Shown here: positions 38,907 through 47,137 of the stretch, piece after piece
Layout: every line of letters begins with the position of its first letter
Position numbering within the stretch: the first letter of the stretch is position 1
From: Billgrantia campisalis
Lineage (GTDB): Bacteria; Pseudomonadota; Gammaproteobacteria; Pseudomonadales; Halomonadaceae
Reading direction: 5' to 3'
Assembly (NCBI RefSeq): GCF_022341425.1
Contig: NZ_JABFUC010000016.1
Coordinates: forward strand, 21,448-85,447
DNA length: 64,000 nt
Position numbers and translations under genes: made by a program
Notes under the pieces: model-generated
Seen by the model: the letters and a program-made list of their open reading frames with translations, nothing else
What the model was told of the DNA's origin: nothing
The model's database searches: none

Positions 38907-40235
38907 TCACTCGCCGGCCAGCACCAGGGTGTTGCGCCCCGCCCGCTTGGCCCGGTAGAGGGCGTCATCGGCGCGGCCGAGTATGCCGTCCATGTCATCC
39001 CCCGGTTGGTACTGGGTAATGCCGAGGCTGACGGTGATGGCCAGGCCCTGGAAGCGGGAATCGGCAATCTGCTGGCGCAGCCGCTCGGCGTAGGTGGCGG
39101 CCCCCGAGAGGGGGGTGTCTGGCAGCAGGATGGTGAACTCCTCCCCGCCCCAGCGGGCCAGCAGGTCGGTGCTGCGCAGGCTGGCGCTGACCTTGTTGGC
39201 CAGACGCTTGAGGATGGCATCGCCAACGTCATGTCCGTGGCGGTCGTTCACCGACTTGAAGTGGTCGATGTCGAACAGCAGCAGCGAGAAGGTGTCGCCG
39301 CCGCGCTCCGCCTGGCGAATGGCCTGGTGGAGCGCGCTGTCGAAGGCGCGACGGTTGTGTGCCCCGGTGAGGTGGTCGCGGGTGGCCTGACGCTCCAGTT
39401 CGTTCTCCATCTCCTTGCGTTCGCTGATGTTGTGGAACACAGCGATGAAGTTGCGAATCTTGCCCTGCTCGTCGTGGACCGCGGTGATCGACTGCCAGAG
39501 CGGATAGATATCCCCGTACTTGTTGCGGTTCCATATCTCGCCCTGCCAGTGGCCGGTGGTCAGCACCGATTCCCAAAGTCGCGCGTAGAAGTCTTTGTCA
39601 TGATACCCGGACTTGAACAGCCGCGGGGTCTCGCCGATGACTTCCTCGGCGCGATAGCCGGTGATGTCGGTGAAGGCCTGGTTGACCTTCTCGATGCGCA
39701 TGTCGGCATCGGTGATCAGCGTGGCCTGGCCGGTTTCGAAGACACTGGCCAGCAGCTTCAGCTCGTTTTCCTGGCGCTTGCGCTCGGTGATGTCCTCCTT
39801 CACCGCCACGAAATTGACGATCTCGCCGTCATCGTTGCGGACCGGCGTGATCACCTCGGCCTCCCAGTACAGCTCGCCGTTCTTCTTGCGGTTGAGTAGT
39901 TCCCCCTTCCACACCTCGCCGCGTCGCAGCGACTGCCAGAGATCGTGGTAGACGGATGCCGGGGTCATGCCCGACTGGATCATGGCCGGGGTCTTGCCGA
40001 TCAGCTCCTCGCGGCGATAGCCGGTGACATCGAGGAAGCGCCGGTTGACGTACTCGATACGACCGCTGGTGTCGGTGATCGCCGTGGCCGCGGGACTCTG
40101 CTCCACGGCGATATAGAGCTGATAGAACTTGGCGCGCAGGGTGTCGATATCGGCGCTTTGCCAGGCTGCGCCAAAGGCCGTGGCGTGGCCGAGCGCGCTT
40201 CCTGGGGTGGTGTTGCCGAGCTCGTCGGACGTCAC
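38907..40235 (-). CDS. PAS-PAS-GGDEF diguanylate cyclase
   Basis: 442 residues starting at GTG 40235 with AAGGAG 7 bp upstream. PAS1 (about 45-150) has SPAATAITDTSGRIEYVNRR, PAS2 (about 165-270) has ATLITDADMRIEKVNQAF, and each ends in a PAC-like ITERK / ISERK. The GGDEF domain (about 285-440) has the active motif GGEEF and an RxxD inhibition site (RSTD) five residues before it. It should make c-di-GMP under feedback control. No membrane segment is seen, so it is probably cytoplasmic. Confidence 0.92.
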   Translation of the reverse strand: MTSDELGNTTPGSALGHATAFGAAWQSADIDTLRAKFYQLYIAVEQSPAATAITDTSGRIEYVNRRFLDVTGYRREELIGKTPAMIQSGMTPASVYHDLWQSLRRGEVWKGELLNRKKNGELYWEAEVITPVRNDDGEIVNFVAVKEDITERKRQENELKLLASVFETGQATLITDADMRIEKVNQAFTDITGYRAEEVIGETPRLFKSGYHDKDFYARLWESVLTTGHWQGEIWNRNKYGDIYPLWQSITAVHDEQGKIRNFIAVFHNISERKEMENELERQATRDHLTGAHNRRAFDSALHQAIRQAERGGDTFSLLLFDIDHFKSVNDRHGHDVGDAILKRLANKVSASLRSTDLLARWGGEEFTILLPDTPLSGAATYAERLRQQIADSRFQGLAITVSLGITQYQPGDDMDGILGRADDALYRAKRAGRNTLVLAGE

Positions 40236-40399
40236 GAGCACTCTCCTTGTTGCAGGGCAAGCTTCTTGCTGGACACGACTGAATGATCTGCTTATGCAGG
40301 GTCGGGAACTGACCGTGATCATGCAGCATAGCGCCTTTTCCGGTCGCAGGCATCTGGCGCGGCGGCCGGCCAGGCTAAAGGCGTAGGTGTCGCTGCAGG

Positions 40400-41629
40400 T
40401 CAACCCCCCTCCACCTCGATCCCATGCCGGGCAAGCCAGCTCTTGCGCTGCTCGTAGTCCGGCATGGCGCGCTCCAGGCGGCGCCAGAAGGCGGGGGTGT
40501 GATGGGGCTCGCGCAGGTGAACCAGTTCGTGGACGAGCACGTACTCGGCGATATGGCGGGGTAGCAGGATGGTCTTCCAGTGGAAGTAGACCCGGTTGCC
40601 CTTGCCGCAGGAGCCCCAGCGATAGCCGAGGTCCTGCACCGTCACTCCGGCTGGCTCCACCCCCATACGCCGGGCGTGCTCCTTCACCTTGGCGGTGAGC
40701 CAGTCCGTGGCGCGGGCGCTGTACCAGCGAACGAAGTGATTGCGGGCGTCGGGTAGCGCGTCCTCGCGGAGCTGGAAGCGGCCGGCGGCGAGCTTGAGCG
40801 GGGCCTCCTGGGTATCGCGGGGCACGCACTTCAGCCGGTAGCTGCGCCCCAGGTAGAGGAAGCCCTCCCCGTTGACGTACTCCTTGCGCGGCAGCCGCCG
40901 GCGGCGCTCGGCCTTCTGCGCCAGCTTCTGGTAGATCCATAACCGCTTCTCGATCACGAAGTCGCGCAGCTGCTGAATCAGCGTCTTGAGCGCTTCCACC
41001 TGCTCGGCCCACTGGCCATCGAGCTGCTGGAGCAGCTCCTCCAGACGCTCGCTGAGGCGGCCGTACTTCACCGGGTCCTCGTCCAGGTGCTTGCGCACGT
41101 GGGAGCGCACGGCGTGCTCCATCTCGGAGGCCTTGGCGCGGTCGCCGACCTGGCGGCCGAGGTGCGTGTCGAACTCGGCGTCGGTGAGCTGCACCGGCGG
41201 GATGCGCGGGTCGATGCCCAGCGAGATCACGTAGTCGTCGATCAGCTTGCGCACCTTGTTGCCGATGTCGCGGCCGAGCTCCGGGGTGTCCTTGTAGCGA
41301 TTGCGCGCCAGGGCGTGGATATAGGCGAGCCGCTTGGCGTCGTTGACGAACTCCAGCCCCTCGGGGCGGGGCAGCACGTCATCCAGGCCGCGGTTGAACT
41401 CCTTGAGCTTGACCACGAACTCGGCGCGCACCCGCTCGTCGGCCAGGGCCTGTACCGCCTCCTCGGTGTCGTCCAGGTCGTCCACGCCCTGGCTGCGTAG
41501 CACGTCGATGACCCGCAGGTGGCGGTCGCGCAGCAGCGGGATCTCGTCCTTGAGGCTCTGCAGGGCGCCCTCGATATCCTCCTCGCTGTAGGCGGTCGGC
41601 CTCGCCGTCCTCGCGGCGGGTCTTGCCAC
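40400..41629 (-). CDS. In-frame fusion of an HsdR C-terminal fragment with a YgjP/SprT-like metallopeptidase
   Basis: 409 residues. Residues about 13-230 (AYSEEDIEGALQSLKDEIP to LKTLIQQLR) match the C-terminal helical domain of type I restriction subunit HsdR. Residues about 235-409 match YgjP-like M48/SprT hydrolases, with GYRWGSCGKGN and the zinc motif HELVHLREPHH. The first 50 or so residues of YgjP are missing. The arrangement looks like a deletion joining hsdR and a downstream ygjP, which often adjoin in type I loci. The GTG start at 41629 arises from a frame shifted relative to upstream hsdR, so expression is uncertain. Confidence 0.75.
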   Translation of the reverse strand: MARPAARTARPTAYSEEDIEGALQSLKDEIPLLRDRHLRVIDVLRSQGVDDLDDTEEAVQALADERVRAEFVVKLKEFNRGLDDVLPRPEGLEFVNDAKRLAYIHALARNRYKDTPELGRDIGNKVRKLIDDYVISLGIDPRIPPVQLTDAEFDTHLGRQVGDRAKASEMEHAVRSHVRKHLDEDPVKYGRLSERLEELLQQLDGQWAEQVEALKTLIQQLRDFVIEKRLWIYQKLAQKAERRRRLPRKEYVNGEGFLYLGRSYRLKCVPRDTQEAPLKLAAGRFQLREDALPDARNHFVRWYSARATDWLTAKVKEHARRMGVEPAGVTVQDLGYRWGSCGKGNRVYFHWKTILLPRHIAEYVLVHELVHLREPHHTPAFWRRLERAMPDYEQRKSWLARHGIEVEGG

Positions 41630-42560
41630 TCTTCAGCCGCTCCACAGCTCGGGTCACGCCACGGAACTGCTGGTAGCGACACACCAGCTTGATCGTCTGG
41701 CCGCCGACGTTCATGAACAGGGTGTAGTGACGCACGATGTCGAGCAGGTTGGCTTTAGTCAGCATGCCGGCCACTAGCCGCTGCTGGGCGGAGAGATCGG
41801 CAACGCCCAGGTCGATGGCCACTTCGGCCTCGCGCAGCGGGGCGACGGTCTTCCAGCTCAGGTAGTGGGCGAAGCGGGCGCCGATGGTGCCCACCCGGGC
41901 CTCATCGAAGTTGCTGGCCACCAGGAACTGGCTGGTGGCAAACAGCGCCGGGGCGCCTTCATGTTCGCCCACCTCGCCCTCCAGGAAGCGCTGGTCGTGG
42001 TAGCGCCGCAGCTGGTCCACCGCCTGGCTGAGGCCCTCCGGCACGCTGCGGCTCTTGCACTCCACCACCACCAGCGGGATGCCGTTGACGAAGAGCACCA
42101 GGTCCGGGATCACGTGGCCCTTGGCCGAGTCATGGCCGGGCGGGCACTTCACCTTGAACTGGTTGACCACGGTGAAGACGTTGTTGGCGGGCTCCTCCCA
42201 GTCGATGTAGCGCAGGGTCTGGCCGCGGCCGCCGTCCCAGCCCTCCAGCCCCTCCACGGTGAGGCCGTTGACCAGCAGATCGGTGGCCTGCTGGTTGGCC
42301 TCCAGCACCCTGCTGGCCGGCAGGCGGGTGATGGCCGCCACGGCCTGGTCCAGGCGCGCCTCGTCGAGCCAGGGCTCGCCGGCGCGCAGGTTGATCTTGC
42401 GCAGCCGCTGGCGCAGCACGGGCTCCATCACCACAGGGGCGAAGCTCTCGCGGTGGGTGGCGTCGGGATCGTCCAGTGAACCGGCCAGGAACTCCCAGCC
42501 CTGACCCACCAGCTGGTCGATGAAGGGCTTCTCGACGTCCTTGTACTCGGGACCTGCCAT
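41592..42560 (-). pseudogene. hsdR: hsdR, N-terminal nuclease part only (type I restriction subunit remnant)
   Basis: About 323 residues of genuine HsdR from MAGPEYKDVEKPFIDQLVGQ. The PD-(D/E)xK nuclease is recognisable in IPDLVLFVNGIPLVVVECKS. Homology stops at SGKTRREDGEADR, exactly where a normal HsdR continues into its Walker A region (QGSGKS). The sequence then jumps to the C-terminal domain in another frame at about 41592, and the original frame continues as meaningless codons to 41379. The helicase motor (several hundred residues) is deleted, so restriction activity is lost. No hsdM or hsdS is present nearby. Confidence 0.82.
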
Positions 42561-42630
42561 GGCGTGGCTCCCTGTGTGAATTCACTTCCCTGAGCATACC
42601 AGTCCATGGGCCGGTAGCTCGTTTCGGATA

Positions 42631-42659
42631 TTGCGACTTTTGTTTGTTTCGAATAGCCT
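42631..42659 (+). promoter_or_regulatory. Candidate promoter of the antitoxin-PIN operon
   Basis: TTGCGA (42631-42636), 17-bp spacer, TAGCCT (42654-42659), 66 bp before the antitoxin ATG. Direct repeats GTTTCGGAT (42621) and GTTTCGAAT (42646) bracket the -35 and could be an autoregulatory operator. Confidence 0.4.
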
Positions 42660-42725
42660 GGAAGGTAACGATGCAACACGACGGTAGCCAACCAGCAATA
42701 GCCGGGGCTGCCAGGAGGTCATGCC

Positions 42726-43178
42726 ATGAACACTACCGCCCGGGAGTCCGTGCCCCACGATGCCGAGCTCACCCGCCTGGCCAGGGCCAGTGCCACCGAG
42801 CTGAGCCAGCTGCTCCGCGAGCGGCCGGAGAGCGACCGTGCGCACATCAAGCTGGATGGGGCTGACCTGGTGCTGCCCCGCCAGGCGCTGGTGCTGCTGC
42901 GTGATCTGCTGACCGAGATGGCCCAGGGCAATGCCGTGACCATTCTCCCGACCCATGCCGAGGTGACGACCCAGGAAGCCGCCAACATGCTCAATGTCTC
43001 GCGGCCGCATCTGGTCAAGTTGCTCGAGGAGGGCGCGATTCCCTTCACCCGAGTCGGCACGCACCGCCGGATTCGCCTGCAGGACCTGTTGGCCTACAAG
43101 CGCCAGCAGGAAGAGGACTCCGAGGCCGCCCTCCAGGAGCTGGCCGACCAGGCTCAGGACCTGAATATGGGCTACTGA
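42726..43178 (+). CDS. Excisionase-family DNA-binding protein, likely antitoxin
   Basis: 150 residues. A MerR-like excisionase helix-turn-helix spans about 82-125 (TTQEAANMLNVSRPHLVKLL and RVGTHRRIRLQDLLAYKRQQ). The N-terminal 75 residues are an unassigned helical region. Its stop overlaps the start of a PIN protein (TGATG). This pairing of an excisionase-like protein with a PIN_3-type partner is a common toxin-antitoxin arrangement. It would neutralise the toxin and repress the operon. Confidence 0.82.
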   Translation: MNTTARESVPHDAELTRLARASATELSQLLRERPESDRAHIKLDGADLVLPRQALVLLRDLLTEMAQGNAVTILPTHAEVTTQEAANMLNVSRPHLVKLLEEGAIPFTRVGTHRRIRLQDLLAYKRQQEEDSEAALQELADQAQDLNMGY

Positions 43179-43741
43179 TGCGCTTCGTGGTCGTCTACGA
43201 CGCCTGTGTGCTCTACCCCGCGCCATTGCGGGACCTGCTGATGCGCCTGGCTACCACGGGGCTGTTCGCCGCACGCTGGACCGAGCAGATCCACGACGAG
43301 TGGACGCGCAACCTGCTCAAGAAACGTCCCGAGCTGGCGGAGGCGCTACCGCGAACCGTCGAGCTCATGAATCAAGCGGTGCCGGATGCCCTGGTCACCG
43401 GGCACGAACCGCTGATCCAGGCGCTTGAGCTGCCCGACCCTGACGACCGTCATGTGCTGGCCGCGGCCATTCGCGCCGGTGCTCAGCTGATCGTCACCTT
43501 CAACTTGAAGGACTTCCCTGCCGACACCCTGGCCGGCTTCGGTATCGAGGCCGTCCATCCCGACACCTTCCTGGAGCAGCAGTTCGAGCTGAACGAGGGG
43601 CTGGTACTCAGGACCGTCCATCGACACCGCGCCAGCCTGCGCAAGCCGCCGAGAAGCGCCGAGGAGTATCTCGATACCCTGGCGGCCTGTGGCCTGATCG
43701 TCACGGCGGATAGGCTGCGGGAGTTCATCGATGTGCTGTAA
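43178..43741 (+). CDS. PIN-domain ribonuclease, likely toxin
   Basis: 187 residues. The N-terminus MRFVVVYDACVLYP contains the first PIN aspartate. DPDDRHVLAAAIRAGAQLIV and TFNLKDFP supply the other acidic positions. The C-terminal 60 residues are helical and typical of the longer PIN_3 group. It is translationally coupled to the excisionase-like antitoxin. RNA target unknown. Confidence 0.82.
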   Translation: MRFVVVYDACVLYPAPLRDLLMRLATTGLFAARWTEQIHDEWTRNLLKKRPELAEALPRTVELMNQAVPDALVTGHEPLIQALELPDPDDRHVLAAAIRAGAQLIVTFNLKDFPADTLAGFGIEAVHPDTFLEQQFELNEGLVLRTVHRHRASLRKPPRSAEEYLDTLAACGLIVTADRLREFIDVL

Positions 43742-43758
43742 CGGCTAGCAGACCGGGG

Positions 43759-43863
43759 TCACTTGGCCATCGCCTTCAGCCGCGGGCGGAAAGCGCTAAC
43801 AAAATTGTTGAGCTGCTGCGCCAGCCAGGCGCGGCACTCGTCTGTGCCGGTAGGGGGGTGAAC
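43759..43863 (-). pseudogene. 34-codon remnant directly after darG, in the darG frame
   Basis: After the darG TAG the same frame stays open for 34 codons (including DECRAWLAQQLNNFVSAFRP) and ends in TGA. There is no plausible start codon. The amphipathic, protein-like composition suggests the C-terminus of a lost gene that once followed darG, or a read-through tail. Origin not recognised. Confidence 0.35.
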
Positions 43864-44958
43864 CTATTTTTTGGCGGCGAGCACTGTGGGAGCCGTGACT
43901 TCACCGGTCAGCCGCTCCAGCGCCAGCGCGATCAGGCGATCCGAGAAGAGCCGCAGCTTGCGCTGGCCGGCCACATCATCGGGCCAATGTCGTAGGCCCT
44001 CCTTGATGGCCTCGACGCTGGGCTCGATCTGCTCCTGACTGATGAGCCAGTCCAGCGTTGCCAGCGCCTCCATGCCGAGCGGCGACTGGAAGCCATCTAT
44101 CAGCGCGTCAACCTCTTCCAGGGCCTGGGCATAGGGCATGGCCTCGGCGCTGCGCAGGTAGGCGTTGACGCGCTCTCGTCGCGACTCATCGAACCACACC
44201 ACCTCGTCGGGGGTAGCGTCGTTGATGCGCTTCTCGCTATGCAGATAGCTGCCGTCCAGGCCATTGAGCAGATGCCGCAGCCGGTCGGAGTAGGGCCCAT
44301 AGCGGTGAGGACGGAACTCGAGTTTGAGGGGATTAGCGAGGCCATGGGCCACGACCCGCCTCTCGATCAGCCAGGCGAGCTTCTGAACTTCAAGCAGTGA
44401 GCACTCGATTCCCAGCACCCAGTAGCGGCGCACCAGCTCGGCGATCAGCGCCCGCGCAGGTGTCAGCTTCTCGACGCCCGAGCGCTTGGCAACATTCTGG
44501 TACTCGTGGGTGGGTTCAAAGACCAGTACCCGTACGTCGTCCAGTTCGCCAAGCGCGTCTTCGATGCGTGGTCGGACTTTGTCCCAGGCCAGGCCGCCGT
44601 TGCCGCAACCCAGCGGCGGCAGGGCGATGGAGCGAATGCCCTGCTCCCGTATCACTCGCTTGAGGTCCTCCAGGCCGGATTCGATCCATTCCATGCGCGT
44701 CTTGGCGCGCCAGTGCTGCTTGGTAGGGAAGTTGATGATCCAGCGCGGCCCCAGCAGGGCATCTCGCTCGGTGACGAACATACGACCGGTTACCACCTCC
44801 TGGCGCTTGCAGGCCGCCTCGTAGGATGCGAAGCTCTCGGGGAAGGCCTCCTTGAACATCAAGGCGATCCCCTTGCCCATCACGCCGACGGTGTTGACGG
44901 TGTTGATCAGTGCCTCAACATCGGCCTCAAGGAGGTTGCCACGGGTGTACTCAATCAT
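43864..44958 (-). CDS. darG: DarG-type macrodomain antitoxin (DNA ADP-ribosylglycohydrolase)
   Basis: 364 residues, typical length. The macrodomain (about 1-155) starts [20 protein letters not shown] and includes [19 protein letters not shown] and [13 protein letters not shown]. The lysine-containing [10 protein letters not shown] segment matches the catalytic region described for DarG. The C-terminal domain (about 165-350) is the DarT-binding part. It reverses thymidine ADP-ribosylation on single-stranded DNA and also sequesters DarT. The ATG overlaps the darT stop by 4 bp. Confidence 0.93.
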   Translation of the reverse strand: MIEYTRGNLLEADVEALINTVNTVGVMGKGIALMFKEAFPESFASYEAACKRQEVVTGRMFVTERDALLGPRWIINFPTKQHWRAKTRMEWIESGLEDLKRVIREQGIRSIALPPLGCGNGGLAWDKVRPRIEDALGELDDVRVLVFEPTHEYQNVAKRSGVEKLTPARALIAELVRRYWVLGIECSLLEVQKLAWLIERRVVAHGLANPLKLEFRPHRYGPYSDRLRHLLNGLDGSYLHSEKRINDATPDEVVWFDESRRERVNAYLRSAEAMPYAQALEEVDALIDGFQSPLGMEALATLDWLISQEQIEPSVEAIKEGLRHWPDDVAGQRKLRLFSDRLIALALERLTGEVTAPTVLAAKK

Positions 44959-45524
44959 CGAAAGAACCAGTTGGGTCGTGTAACCACCTTCAGTGGAAGA
45001 TGGTGTGCCGCCACCTGTGCTTCGACGGCGACTCGCACCTCGTCAGTATACGTGCCAATGCCCAGCAGTGCCGAGGCCGGTAGATGATGATGAAGCAGGG
45101 CCTCGGCCTGGTAGCGGTCCGTCTTGTCGGGGTTCTCGAGGTCACGCTTGAAGTCCTTGGCCTGCAGCAGCCTCCACGGCACGAACTCCGCCAGATCTTC
45201 CATCTGACTGCTGAACTCGGCATTGGCAAGGTAGGCATGCCGGTCGGTGAAGACGAAGGGGACGCCTAGCTGCTGCAGGTGGGGAAGCGAACTCACCAGC
45301 ACGACGATGTCCTCACGGCGTTGCTGTTTGACACCGTGACCGGTGACGATGTTGTACAGCATCATCGAGGAAGGCGTGAAGTAGAAAGGAACGTAATCGC
45401 TCAGCGCTCCCCCAGGCGGAATCGGCACCGTCCGTGCCGTCCGCTTCTCTATCAGTTCCCGCTTTATAGAGCGACAATTACTCTGGCCGGTCAAAGTAGT
45501 TGACGTCGGATACCGCGCCACCAT
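44955..45524 (-). CDS. darT: DarT-type ssDNA ADP-ribosyltransferase toxin, N-terminally damaged
   Basis: Residues about 30-189 match Dar[50 protein letters not shown] and the catalytic Glu in [11 protein letters not shown], ending RPNWFFR. The conserved N-terminal block of the family, an arginine/histidine-containing RI-x-H-x-x-N followed by a GLHC-like turn, is absent. The first 28 residues are unrelated and a stop lies 11 codons upstream. About 30 residues of the NAD-binding part seem lost, so the toxin is probably inactive. It is upstream of and coupled to an intact darG. Confidence 0.8.
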   Translation of the reverse strand: MVARYPTSTTLTGQSNCRSIKRELIEKRTARTVPIPPGGALSDYVPFYFTPSSMMLYNIVTGHGVKQQRREDIVVLVSSLPHLQQLGVPFVFTDRHAYLANAEFSSQMEDLAEFVPWRLLQAKDFKRDLENPDKTDRYQAEALLHHHLPASALLGIGTYTDEVRVAVEAQVAAHHLPLKVVTRPNWFFR

Positions 45525-45637
45525 CCTGGAGTTTTTCTGGTTCAGGGATTTTACCAGTCAGCGATAAGAGACTCGCCGATGGAGCCTGGCGCGAAAGGGG
45601 GGCGCCGAAAGCCCCAGGGGAACCGCTCACCAGTCGG

Positions 45638-46396
45638 CTAGTTGTTTCTAACAGCGAAGTCGAAAGAGTGATGCTCTCCGTCTACCGTTACAGTTAAGTT
45701 AAGAGTGCCTGATGTGTTGTTATCACCAAGCTGTTCGGTACGTATGTACCCTCCATGACTCTGCCCCGGGTAGACGGTTTCTGTAAGAAGTAGGGCTGCC
45801 CTGGCGTTTGCAATTTCTTGGTCGTGCCTTTGGCTGATGTTGCTGATGTTTTGCTGCGTCTTGGCCTGGATACTTGACTGTGCAACTGCCGCAGCAGTGG
45901 GGTCGTAGGTGGTGCCGCTATATGTCCCAGTTCCATGCCCGACGTATCCTTGCCTGCCGTAGTATTGGCCAGACATGGTTCCAAAATGCTGCTGATGGCC
46001 AGTGGCCGACATGGACTGCCCCAATCCTGCCAGTGCGGCAGAGAGTGCCTGTGCGTCTCTGTCTCTCTCCATCTGGACAAGGACCTCTTCATGAGTGAAC
46101 ACCCTGATGGGTTGGCCATTGAGCAAGGCGGTAATGTTGCCCGGGCCGAAGTTTATGGGCTCGTCATGAGTGTTGGTCAAGAAGACCAGAAAGCTCAGCG
46201 ATTCGTTAGACATTGCCAGAGAGGATGACGGGCTGACTGCCACCGAATACTGCTTGTCCGAGAGCATCAGCGGCTGGCCGGCCACGTAGACCGTCTGGTG
46301 GTCTGCTGCTGGCTGTGCCTGAATGCTCAGCTGGCTGGCGCAGCCTGAAAGCAGGAGGCTGATGGCTGCGCACGCAGCAAGGAAGGCCCTTCTCAT
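45638..46396 (-). CDS. Putative lipoprotein of unknown function
   Basis: 252 residues with a lipoprotein signal peptide: MRRAFLAACAAISLLLSGC, lipobox LLSGC with the lipid-modified Cys at 19. A Gly/Tyr-rich low-complexity stretch lies in the middle (SGQYYGRQGYVGHGTG), followed by a Gln/Asn-rich helix and a beta-rich C-terminus (TLNLTVTVDGEHHSFDF). Base composition is lower in GC than flanking housekeeping genes. No family recognised. Confidence 0.75.
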   Translation of the reverse strand: MRRAFLAACAAISLLLSGCASQLSIQAQPAADHQTVYVAGQPLMLSDKQYSVAVSPSSSLAMSNESLSFLVFLTNTHDEPINFGPGNITALLNGQPIRVFTHEEVLVQMERDRDAQALSAALAGLGQSMSATGHQQHFGTMSGQYYGRQGYVGHGTGTYSGTTYDPTAAAVAQSSIQAKTQQNISNISQRHDQEIANARAALLLTETVYPGQSHGGYIRTEQLGDNNTSGTLNLTVTVDGEHHSFDFAVRNN

Positions 46397-46944
46397 ACTG
46401 TTTTATCCCCTGGCTCGGTCGGAGCACCTGTTCTTAGTGATGCCCGCAGTAGAAGCTTAGTCGGCTTTGCTAGGGGCCATAAACCCGACTTTGGCCACAC
46501 CCACCGGCAGCTCCCCGAGGGGCGCCCCCGCCCCGGCTGGAAATCTCAAAATTTTTTCAGGGTGGCACGGGTGCGCCTGCCAGGGGGTATACCTTCCAAT
46601 TCGGCAAGTGAGAGGGAAGTCATGGAAGTCATAGCCCACCCCCTGGTCGGCGTTCTCTCCCCAGCCACCGCAGAATTTTTTCAGGGGACGCTTATATAGC
46701 CTTCCCCCGGGGGGAGGGGGTGGGAGTTGCGCACGGAGCCAGGCGAAATTATGCTGCCCCCTCCCCAGCAAGTCCCCGGGGGGTAAGGTGCGATCCTCTC
46801 TCTCCCTATGCAGCAACCACCACTTCACTGGCTGGCGCAGCCACTCCAGTCCGGCCGCTTGTCACCCGTTTGTCACCCAGAGCAGGGCGCAACGAAAAAC
46901 CGCCACCCGGCATGACCCGTAAGTGGCGGTTTTTGCTATGTTCT
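46397..46944. other. 548-bp non-coding interval between lipoprotein gene and tRNA-Pro
   Basis: No credible gene seen. It holds two copies of AATTTTTTCAGGG (46550-46562 and 46674-46686), a tandem GGAAGTCAT pair near 46616-46633, runs of C and G, and TTGTCACCC twice at 46859-46878. A hairpin terminator ends it next to the tRNA. The position at the 3' end of a tRNA and the repeats suggest remains of an integrated element, but no attachment-site copy was found. Confidence 0.4.
46895..46934. terminator. Terminator downstream of tRNA-Pro
   Basis: AAAAACCGCCAC (46895-46906) pairs with GTGGCGGTTTTT (46923-46934) over 12 bp with a 16-nt loop. It lies 10 bp beyond the tRNA 3' end on the minus strand and is symmetric enough to work in both directions. 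Confidence 0.85.
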
Positions 46945-47021
46945 TGGTCGGAGTAGCAGGATTCGAACCTACGACCTCTGCCTCCCGAAGGCAGCGCTCT
47001 ACCAAGCTGAGCTATACTCCG
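46945..47021 (-). tRNA. tRNA-Pro (anticodon CGG)
   Basis: The minus strand reads CGGAGTATAGCTCAGCTTGG at the 5' end, an anticodon stem-loop CTGCC-TTCGGGA-GGCAG with anticodon CGG, the TTCGAATCC T-loop, and an encoded ACCA 3' end. The acceptor stem CGGAGTA/TACTCCG pairs fully. It reads CCG codons. The accessory region 40.4-46.9 kb lies on the 3' side of this tRNA. Confidence 0.97.
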
Positions 47022-47137
47022 TGTCTTGCTTTTCGAGCCGCCTCGAGGAGGGGGCTTCTGCCGGCTCCGGGAGCCGACGGATGGGCATTATACCCAAAAG
47101 CCGCGGCCTTGCAAGCCCATGGTGGCGGCTGGTCCGC

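Noticed and set aside
45590..45640. Further copy of the 3'-UTR repeat after the lipoprotein gene
   Set aside because: GGCGCC and CAGG words occur, but the conserved core and stem order are absent.
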